Shown here in pieces: positions 58,227 through 64,000 of a stretch of 64,000 nt of DNA (position 1 is its first letter; each line of letters starts with the position of its first letter). Position numbers and translations under genes: made by a program. Source of the DNA: Corynebacterium sp. CNCTC7651 (GTDB lineage Bacteria > Actinomycetota > Actinomycetes > Mycobacteriales > Mycobacteriaceae). The stretch is taken from NCBI RefSeq assembly GCF_021496665.1, contig NZ_CP071246.1, positions 1,488,001 to 1,552,000 on the forward strand, given 5' to 3'. The notes beneath the pieces were generated by a model. It saw nothing but the letters and a program-made list of their open reading frames with translations, was not told the origin of the DNA and made no database searches.

Positions 58227-60185
58227 TTATTGTGCCTGCAGGATGTACGGTTCGGCGGGCGGGGACGGCGGGACGTTTTCCCGGTTGAGCAGCCAGCTGG
58301 CGATCTCAGTGAACACGGGTGCCGCAGACTGGCCGCCGCGGCCGCCGTGAAGCGGGCCGCGCTGCGGCTCATCCAACATGATGGCAACTACAAAGCGCGG
58401 GTCATTCGCCGGGGCGATGCCCGCGAACGTGATCCAGAACTGGCTTTGGGAGTACGCGCCGGTCTCCGGGTTCACCTTCTGGGCGGTGCCGGTCTTGCCC
58501 GCTAGCTGGTAGCCCTCCAGATCGTTGCCCTGCGCGGTGCCGGACTGCAGGCCGGCCGGGTCCGATTGGAACGCGGAGCGGAACATGTCCACCGTGGTGC
58601 GTGCCGTTTCCTCGCTGACCACGCGGGTGCGCTGGGGCTCCGGCTGCTCAACCTCTTCACCGTCCGGCCCCACCACGCGGGAGATGATGCGCGGCTCGAT
58701 CCGCTCGCCGCCGTTGGCCAACGCCTGGTACACGCCGGCCATCTGCAGCGCGGACCAGCTCATGCCCTGGCCGATCGGCAGGTTGGCGAAGGTGCCGCCG
58801 GACCACTGCTCCAGCGCGGGCAACAGGCCGGCGGACTCGTTGGGCAATTCCACGCCGGTGGTGCGGCCAATACCGAAACGCTGCAGGTAGTCCCAGTAGC
58901 GCTCCTCCCCCAACCGTTGGGCCAGCTGGAGCGTGCCCACGTTGGAGCTCTTGCCGAAGATGCCCGCGGTGGTGTACGGGGCAACATCGTGCGCCCACGC
59001 GTCCCGCACGGTCACGCCCGCCATGTCGATCGAGCCCGGAACCTGGTGGACTTCCTCAGGCGTAGTCAAACCCTCTTCGATGGCAGCCGCGGCGGTGATC
59101 ACCTTAGCCACAGAGCCCGGCTCGAACGGGTGGGAGATGGAGTTGTTGTCAAAGTCCCGGCCTTCTTTGAGCTGCTTATCCAGGTCACCGTTCGGGTCAA
59201 TGGTGCCCGTGTTGGCCATGGCCAGCACTTCGCCGGTGCGTGCGTCCAGCACCACGGCCTGCGCGTCGAGCGCCAGCGAGTTCGCCTTCGCCTGCTCAAG
59301 GGTCTGCTGCACGAAGGTTTGCAGGTCCAGGTCAATCGTCAGCTCAATGCGCGCGCCGTCCACCGCCGGGACCACGTCGCGCAACGTACCCGGGATCGCC
59401 TGCCCGTTCGCGGACACGTCCTCGGTGGAGCGACCGTTAATGCCGGTGAGGATTGCGTCGCTGGACGCCTCCAGCCCGAACTGGCCGTGGCCGTCCATGG
59501 AAACCTTGCCCAGGATGTTCTCCCCGATCGCGCCGTTGGGGTACTGCCGAATGTCCTGGTGGTCCGCCGCCACGCCGTGGAACGTCTTGGCCACCTGCGC
59601 AGCCACGTCCGGGTCCACGTTGCGCACCAGCACCTCATAGTTTGTCTCCGCGTGCAGCTTGTCCAGGATTTCGCGCGCGCTGACATTGCCCACGGTGCGC
59701 GGCGCGTCCTTCGCAGCATTGCTTCTCGACGACTGCTTTTCCGCCTCTTCCCGCTCAACCACGCCATCGCCGATCATCACCGGAATCTCGTTGGCCATGG
59801 TGCGCAGCACGTCTTCAACTCGGGCGTCGATTTGGGCTTCGATGGCGTCCTTGGAAGCGCCGTCCATACGCAACTGCAGCTCCTGCTGCTCGCGCAGCTC
59901 GTTGCGCAGCGTGATCGGGGACACGGTAAGCGAGCGCGCCTGCATGGTGTAGGCCAGCATGTTGCCCTCGCGGTCCACGATTTCGCCGCGGCGGGCGGGG
60001 TCGGTGTACAGGCGGGCGCGTTGCGCCTGCGCCTGTTCGCGCAGGTCAGGGCCCCACACCACCTGCACCCAGAAGAGGCGGCCGATGAGGATGGCGGCGA
60101 CGACAAGGAACGCGACGGCAAGCCACGAGGCACGGCGGTGGGTAATCGCTGCCTGCTGTTGCTGTTGCGCCACCTCTATGTTCAC
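58227..60185 (-). CDS. ftsI: Septal peptidoglycan transpeptidase FtsI (PBP3)
   Basis: Class B penicillin-binding protein that crosslinks septal peptidoglycan with FtsW. The 652-residue protein has an N-terminal cytoplasmic segment, one membrane helix near 20-41 and a dimerisation domain. The transpeptidase domain has GSVAK (nucleophile S358, K361), SSN near 413-415 and AGKTGTAQK (K564-T565-G566). No PASTA domains are seen. The start is GTG 60185, with a normal membrane-anchor length. Confidence 0.96.
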   Translation of the reverse strand: MNIEVAQQQQQAAITHRRASWLAVAFLVVAAILIGRLFWVQVVWGPDLREQAQAQRARLYTDPARRGEIVDREGNMLAYTMQARSLTVSPITLRNELREQQELQLRMDGASKDAIEAQIDARVEDVLRTMANEIPVMIGDGVVEREEAEKQSSRSNAAKDAPRTVGNVSAREILDKLHAETNYEVLVRNVDPDVAAQVAKTFHGVAADHQDIRQYPNGAIGENILGKVSMDGHGQFGLEASSDAILTGINGRSTEDVSANGQAIPGTLRDVVPAVDGARIELTIDLDLQTFVQQTLEQAKANSLALDAQAVVLDARTGEVLAMANTGTIDPNGDLDKQLKEGRDFDNNSISHPFEPGSVAKVITAAAAIEEGLTTPEEVHQVPGSIDMAGVTVRDAWAHDVAPYTTAGIFGKSSNVGTLQLAQRLGEERYWDYLQRFGIGRTTGVELPNESAGLLPALEQWSGGTFANLPIGQGMSWSALQMAGVYQALANGGERIEPRIISRVVGPDGEEVEQPEPQRTRVVSEETARTTVDMFRSAFQSDPAGLQSGTAQGNDLEGYQLAGKTGTAQKVNPETGAYSQSQFWITFAGIAPANDPRFVVAIMLDEPQRGPLHGGRGGQSAAPVFTEIASWLLNRENVPPSPPAEPYILQAQ

Positions 60186-60274
60186 CTACCTCATACTGCT
60201 CTGCTGAACGGACGAAAGCCCTTACGGTCTTCCAATCTTGCACGCTGCAGGCCCTTTGCAGCGTGTGCCACACG

Positions 60275-61003
60275 CTAGAAGGCGGGCGGAACGTTCGGCT
60301 GGTAGGGGGCGACGTTGGCGAAGCGCGGTGCAGCAGCGCCTTCGGGGCCTTGCGGGCGGTCACCGATCACGTTGCCGCCGGGCAGCGGAGTGAGGGAATC
60401 GCCGAGCTCTTCGGTGGCGCCGCGGTCACTCGTTGCGCGGTCTGCGCGAACCGGTGCACCGTTGACGTCCATGACCGGTGCCACGGATTCCGGGTTGAAC
60501 TCGCGGCGCGTTTCCACATGCCCGTCCGGCGCAACCTCCACAATGCCGGGCTGGCTTGCAACCAGCATGCCGGCGTCAGCAGCCCGCTGGGCAATCTCCG
60601 CCGAGGAGCGCAGATCCTCCAGGTCGCGGTTGAGGGATTCGACCTCGTTCTTCAGCTGGCGCTCCTGGGACTGCAGCTGCTGGATAGTAAAGGTCTGGGT
60701 GGTGGACAGGCCGGAGAGCACCATGGCGATGGCAATGCCGACCACCAGGAGGAAGACGGCCATGCCGCCCACCGCGGAGAAGCGGCGCTTCGTCTGCACC
60801 GGCGCGGCGACACGGCGGCCACGCACCGACACCACCTGCTGAGACCCGAGCCGACCGCGGGACCCGCTGTGCGGCACGTGGGGCTTCACACCCGGCTTCG
60901 GGGTGGGCACGTAGGCCGACGGGCGGGAACCACGGGTGCGCGGCGCGGCCGGACGGGGCAACGTGGTTGTGCGCGGCGCGGAGGCGATGTCTCGAACGGC
61001 CAT
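60275..61003 (-). CDS. FtsL-like septum protein
   Basis: The 242-residue protein has a basic Pro/Arg-rich cytoplasmic N-terminus (about 1-75) and one membrane helix near 80-98 (VFLLVVGIAIAMVLSG). A leucine-zipper-like coiled coil follows (QLQSQERQLKNEVESLNRDLEDL), then a long Pro/Ala-rich extracytoplasmic tail. The layout and place between rsmH and ftsI fit FtsL, a partner of FtsQ and FtsB. Actinobacterial members are much longer than the E. coli protein. ATG 61003 is 62 bp after the rsmH stop. Confidence 0.85.
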   Translation of the reverse strand: MAVRDIASAPRTTTLPRPAAPRTRGSRPSAYVPTPKPGVKPHVPHSGSRGRLGSQQVVSVRGRRVAAPVQTKRRFSAVGGMAVFLLVVGIAIAMVLSGLSTTQTFTIQQLQSQERQLKNEVESLNRDLEDLRSSAEIAQRAADAGMLVASQPGIVEVAPDGHVETRREFNPESVAPVMDVNGAPVRADRATSDRGATEELGDSLTPLPGGNVIGDRPQGPEGAAAPRFANVAPYQPNVPPAF

Positions 61004-61065
61004 GGTGTCGGTGTCCTTTGTGCTTTTGGTGTGGCGGGGCGTGCGGGTTGGGTCTTTAGGCGGGG

Positions 61066-62064
61066 TTAATCCGGAGGGGCGAGTTTCTCCACGCCGCGGA
61101 CACGCACAGAGGCGGCGCGGGAGTTGAGCTCGATCTCCTCCTGGCTTGCCTTCTCCGCGCCGTTGGTGATGGAGCGGAATTTCGGCGCGGTGCCGGGCAA
61201 GTCCATTGGCAGCCCGGGCGGAGTCTTCGAGGCGGTCAGGTCCGCAAAAGCTGCCTTTACAATTTTGTCCTCTAAGGACTGGTAACTCATGAACACCACG
61301 CGGCCGCCAACGCCAAGAAGTTCTGTAATTACCGGAACTACGTGTTCCACGGCCTCGAGTTCGCGGTTGACCTCCACGCGCAGTGCCTGGAATGTGCGCT
61401 TGGCCGGGTGGCCGCCGGTACGGCGAGCTGCGGCCGGAATGGTGTCGTAGAGCAGCTCCACCAATCGTGCGGAGTGCTCGAACGGGGCACGTTCGCGCTC
61501 CTTCACAATCGCCGTGGCGATCTTGCCGGCGAAGCGTTCATCGCCGTAGGTCTTGAGGATGCGTGCAATGTCACCGTGGCTGTAGGTGTTCAGCACGTCT
61601 GCGGCAGTGATTCCCGTGGTGGGATCCATGCGCATGTCCAGCGGAGCATCGACCTTGTAGGCGAACCCGCGCTCCGGCTGGTCCAGTTGCATCGAAGACA
61701 CGCCGAGATCAAACAGCGCGCCCGCCACCCCGGTGTCGCGCACTGCATCGAAGGCGGGACCTTCTCCGGTGGCGATGGGTTCCAAGATGTCGTCGAAACG
61801 CGCCTGCACGGGTGCGAACCTGTCCCCGAAACGGGCGACGCGCTCGCCGGCTTGGGCGAGCGCGTTCGGGTCGCGGTCCACGCCGATCACTCGCGCGGCG
61901 CGGAAGACCTCGAGGAAGTGCTCGGTGTGGCCGCCGGCGCCGAGAGTGCCGTCGACAATCACGGCGCTGTCGCCGAACGCCTCAACGGCGGGCGCGAGCA
62001 GTTCCGCCATGCGGTCGCGCATCACGGGGACGTGGCCGTGGTTGGCAGCAGGGTCGAAGTCCAT
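61066..62064 (-). CDS. rsmH: 16S rRNA (cytosine-1402-N4)-methyltransferase RsmH
   Basis: Methylates C1402 in the ribosomal decoding centre with S-adenosylmethionine. The 332-residue protein shows [15 protein letters not shown] near 9, the SAM-binding [44 protein letters not shown] and [20 protein letters not shown] 62064 gives the family start but has no clear ribosome-binding site. An in-frame GTG at 62088 behind GGGGGTGG would add 8 residues. Confidence 0.93.
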   Translation of the reverse strand: MDFDPAANHGHVPVMRDRMAELLAPAVEAFGDSAVIVDGTLGAGGHTEHFLEVFRAARVIGVDRDPNALAQAGERVARFGDRFAPVQARFDDILEPIATGEGPAFDAVRDTGVAGALFDLGVSSMQLDQPERGFAYKVDAPLDMRMDPTTGITAADVLNTYSHGDIARILKTYGDERFAGKIATAIVKERERAPFEHSARLVELLYDTIPAAARRTGGHPAKRTFQALRVEVNRELEAVEHVVPVITELLGVGGRVVFMSYQSLEDKIVKAAFADLTASKTPPGLPMDLPGTAPKFRSITNGAEKASQEEIELNSRAASVRVRGVEKLAPPD

Positions 62065-62278
62065 GTCACTAACGTTGTGCTGTGCCACTTGGTGCCACCC
62101 CCTGCCCTGTTGTCGCCGCCCGCGTGAAAGTCCCACTGTGTGTGGGGAGCGAGTAGAGCCCTGCCCGGGGCGGCCGTTCTGATGTCGGGGAAGTACACCA
62201 GAAGAGCTACGCACCCCGGACAGAGTCCGTACACGCTCTCCGTCAGTAGTCAGCGCCTGCCGTGTGGGTAGTCAGCCC

Positions 62279-62713
62279 CTACAGCAGACCGGAGAGAATG
62301 TCGTCATCGTCCGCCGCCGAGAAAGCGGCTTCCGTCTCCTGTTGATATTGCGCCCAGGATTCTTGATCCCAGATCTCCAGAAAATCCACTGACCCGATGA
62401 CTACGCATTCCTTGCTCAGGTTTGCGTACTCCCGGTGCGCCGGCGACAGCGTAATGCGACCGGAACCGTCCAGCGTCTGCTCATCCGCACTGGCAGCCAG
62501 GTTACGAATGAACGCGCGAGCCTTCGGGTTCGTACGGGAAGCTGCCGCCGCCTTTCGGGCACGTGCGGCGAACTCCTCGCGGGGATAGACCGCAAGCGAG
62601 TGGTCCTGCCCCTTGGTCACCATCAACCCGTCCGCCAGCTCCTCGCGGAACTTGGCGGGCAGTGTCAGGCGCCCCTTGTCGTCGAGCTTGGGAGTGTAGG
62701 TTCCCAGAAACAT
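62279..62713 (-). CDS. mraZ: Transcriptional regulator MraZ
   Basis: MraZ is the AbrB-fold ring-forming regulator of the dcw cluster. The 144-residue protein starts [20 protein letters not shown] and has a second repeat, [14 protein letters not shown], as the family does. ATG 62713 was chosen for that start and the AAAGGTAGG upstream; 8 codons earlier another ATG exists. It is the first gene of the dcw operon. TGGG repeats upstream are its likely operator. Confidence 0.95.
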   Translation of the reverse strand: MFLGTYTPKLDDKGRLTLPAKFREELADGLMVTKGQDHSLAVYPREEFAARARKAAAASRTNPKARAFIRNLAASADEQTLDGSGRITLSPAHREYANLSKECVVIGSVDFLEIWDQESWAQYQQETEAAFSAADDDDILSGLL

Positions 62714-62822
62714 CCGGTGACCTACCTTTCCTTCCACCTTCAGACCGAGCTCATGAAATTTTCTGCGCTTCGATCCATGCCGCCCACGTAGTCAAGATGG
62801 ACACCACGTCTCTCCGCTGTGC

Positions 62823-62846
62823 CCCACTTTAACCCACTTTCCCCCA
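62823..62846 (-). promoter_or_regulatory. Candidate MraZ operator (three TGGG repeats)
   Basis: On the minus strand TGGG occurs at 62843-62846, 62833-62836 and 62823-62826, exactly 10 bp apart, in the context AAAGTGGG for the last two. Evenly spaced TGGG repeats are the known MraZ site in E. coli (5-bp spacers there, 6-bp here). They lie 110-133 bp upstream of mraZ. Confidence 0.75.
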
Positions 62847-62866
62847 CCTACGCCACACCGCACGGC

Positions 62867-62872
62867 AAAATA
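62867..62872 (-). promoter_or_regulatory. Candidate -10 box (TATTTT) for mraZ
   Basis: TATTTT lies in the only AT-rich patch upstream of mraZ (about 62865-62905). A start from it would fall near 62860, just before the TGGG repeats, so MraZ bound there would sit directly downstream of the start. Confidence 0.35.
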
Positions 62873-63030
62873 GCGGATAAAATTTAGAAAACTCCAGGTA
62901 AATCGCGGTTTGAGCGGTGGCGAGCCCACCCGCGGAGCCCTGCCACAGCCAACTCATTTGTCACAGTAGACCCATGGGGCTCATGCTTATCGACGACACT
63001 CCGCAGCGTCTCACCAGGTCAAACGTGGCG

Positions 63031-63067
63031 TGGGGGAAGGTGGGGCATCCGAGTGGGCGAAAGTGGG
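63031..63067 (+). promoter_or_regulatory. Second TGGG cluster, opposite strand
   Basis: On the plus strand TGGG occurs at 63031, 63041, 63054 and 63064, with spacing of 10, 13 and 10 bp. It faces away from mraZ and lies just downstream of the DUF3040 terminator. It may be a second MraZ site. Confidence 0.45.
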
Positions 63068-63073
63068 GAAACG

Positions 63074-63100
63074 AAAAAACCTCCCGCATTGCGCGGGAGG
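63074..63100 (-). terminator. Rho-independent terminator after the DUF3040 gene
   Basis: On the minus strand the stem CCTCCCGC / GCGGGAGG with a 5-nt loop is followed by TTTTTT. It lies 24 bp after the stop of the DUF3040 gene and insulates the mraZ promoter region. Confidence 0.92.
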
Positions 63101-63123
63101 TAAAGGTGGGAGGAAGTGGCGCG

Positions 63124-63516
63124 CTACTGGCGATCCTCAAAGCGGCGGCGGAAATTCTCCTCCATCGCCACAGTGCGCGGGGAACGGGCACGCTGTGCCT
63201 GGGAAGGCGCCTGCGGGCGGGATGTTGACGGCGCGGGGGCGCGCAGCGCCATAATGCCGCCGCCCAGCATGACCACAAATCCAATGACACTCAGCACAAT
63301 TGCCCAAATGCTCAGCGACGCCAGGGCAACGCCGCCAATAAGCAGGACCAGACCCAGCACCATGAGAGCGACGCTGCGCATGGTCAGGTTGCCGGTGGGC
63401 GCGGACACGCCAAAGCCAGCCTCATTTGCCACGGTGCTCCCAAACTTGGGATCTTCCGCGAGGAGGGACTGCTCAATCTCGCGGAGCATGCGCTGTTCTT
63501 GCTCAGAAAGAGACAC
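63124..63516 (-). CDS. DUF3040 membrane protein
   Basis: The 130-residue protein starts VSLSEQEQRMLREIEQSL, the DUF3040 hallmark. Two adjacent hydrophobic segments follow near 50-68 and 71-89, and then a basic tail. These small actinobacterial membrane proteins are often near the dcw cluster; function is unknown. GTG 63516 has GGAG upstream; the open frame reaches 63603 without family sequence. Confidence 0.9.
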   Translation of the reverse strand: MSLSEQEQRMLREIEQSLLAEDPKFGSTVANEAGFGVSAPTGNLTMRSVALMVLGLVLLIGGVALASLSIWAIVLSVIGFVVMLGGGIMALRAPAPSTSRPQAPSQAQRARSPRTVAMEENFRRRFEDRQ

Positions 63517-63546
63517 TTCGTTTTCTCCACAGCTCCGGGTAGGACG

Positions 63547-63568
63547 GTTGGTATGCGTAAGTACCAAC
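63547..63568. promoter_or_regulatory. Inverted repeat upstream of the DUF3040 gene
   Basis: GTTGGTA and TACCAAC with an 8-bp spacer lie 31 bp before GTG 63516. On the minus strand a TACGAT -10-like box is just upstream, so the repeat would lie at the start of the transcript, as an operator or leader hairpin. Confidence 0.5.
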
Positions 63569-63626
63569 GGCCATCGTAGCCGGTTTGTTCCCGGGGAAAA
63601 CATCGCTTCGCGGAATCACCCCATTG

Positions 63627-64000
63627 CTATGCCGCCATCACGTCGCCCGGGTGCACCTCTATATAGAAAGACTCCGCATCCTTGAGCAGCCGGCGCACCA
63701 AGTCCGCGTCCAGGTTGCGCTCTATGCCGGAGGCCACTCTCCCCCGCTGGCGCGAATATGCGCGAAACCGGTCCGCCCACGCTTTGCCACCCTCCCCCGT
63801 AAGCGCAAGCTTGTCCCACGCGCTGGTGGGCAGCCGCTTACGCTTGCGCAGCACCGGGGATTGCGCGTTCACCGCACCCGCCACACGAAGCGCCGCTTGG
63901 TAGGCGTACTCCATAGCGAGGTCAGGGCGGGAAGCTGCGAGCTCTGCCCGGGCGGCCCCCAAGAGGGACTCGGCCGACGCAAGAAAAGTGTCGCGCCGGG
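63627..64000 (-). CDS. SAV_6107-type HEPN domain protein (C-terminal part)
   Basis: About 123 residues of a gene that continues beyond base 64000. The sequence has FLASAESLLGAARAELAASR, MEYAYQAALRVAGAVNAQSP and KRKRLPTSAWDKLALTGEGG, the pattern of the SAV_6107 HEPN family. HEPN proteins are helical and are often RNases or toxin partners, but the Rx4-6H nuclease motif is not clear in this part. The true start is outside the window; an in-frame TTG at 63962 is probably internal. Confidence 0.8.
   Translation of the reverse strand, partial: RRDTFLASAESLLGAARAELAASRPDLAMEYAYQAALRVAGAVNAQSPVLRKRKRLPTSAWDKLALTGEGGKAWADRFRAYSRQRGRVASGIERNLDADLVRRLLKDAESFYIEVHPGDVMAA

Overview
The window reads as about 64 kb of high-GC actinobacterial chromosome, and gene content and order point to Corynebacterium. 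The signs are a histidine operon with an MFS gene inside it, the glgX / treY / small alarmone synthetase / treZ / ilvA / dnaE series, and a complete dcw cell-wall and division cluster that flows into sepF, yggT and divIVA next to ileS. I see no phage, transposase, tRNA or rRNA gene. No species is assigned.

Layout. 1-4933 (minus strand): hisD, hisC, hisB, an MFS gene and the start of hisH. Two lesions sit here. The end of hisC runs out of frame into a hisB that has lost its start, and the MFS gene is frameshifted by a perfect 268-bp tandem duplication. 4987-6335: a membrane protein and a lipoprotein. 6482-18064: a TetR-type regulator, then mostly plus-strand alpha-glucan and trehalose genes (glgX, treY, treZ) interleaved with a DnaQ-type exonuclease carrying a BRCT domain, an unknown protein, a RelA/SpoT-domain alarmone synthetase, an S4 protein and a YigZ protein. 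18087-25515: ilvA, two exported proteins and dnaE. 25549-29451: a MacAB-like ABC export operon. 29507-37245: rluD-lspA, lipoproteins, an ABC-F ATPase, asparaginase and DNA polymerase IV.

37255-39425 is the accessory-looking stretch: an HNH/DUF222 endonuclease gene, AT-richer at its 5' end, bounded on one side by four 15-bp repeats and on the other by a novel tandem array with two potential hairpins per roughly 97-bp unit. 39426-42808: ileS preceded by a clear translational T-box leader with an AUC specifier. 42833-62713: divIVA, yggT, sepF, yggS, pgeF, ftsZ, ftsQ, murC, murG, ftsW, murD, mraY, murF, murE, ftsI, an ftsL-like gene, rsmH and mraZ, all on the minus strand and mostly tightly packed, so they are transcribed from mraZ toward divIVA. 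Upstream of mraZ are TGGG repeats of the MraZ-operator type, then a DUF3040 gene and a partial HEPN-domain gene.

How the genes work together: glgX, treY and treZ convert glycogen-type glucans to trehalose, which corynebacteria need for mycolate transfer. The dcw block makes lipid II (murE, murF, mraY, murD, murG, murC), places and drives the septum (ftsZ, sepF, ftsQ, ftsL-like, ftsW, ftsI) and directs polar growth (divIVA). lspA, with several lipoprotein genes, serves the envelope.

The most unusual signals are the his-operon lesions, the tandem array at 39.0-39.3 kb, and a dispersed 13-mer (GCTTNACGACGCT) found seven times. Two of its copies carry the same 11-bp flank in opposite orientations.
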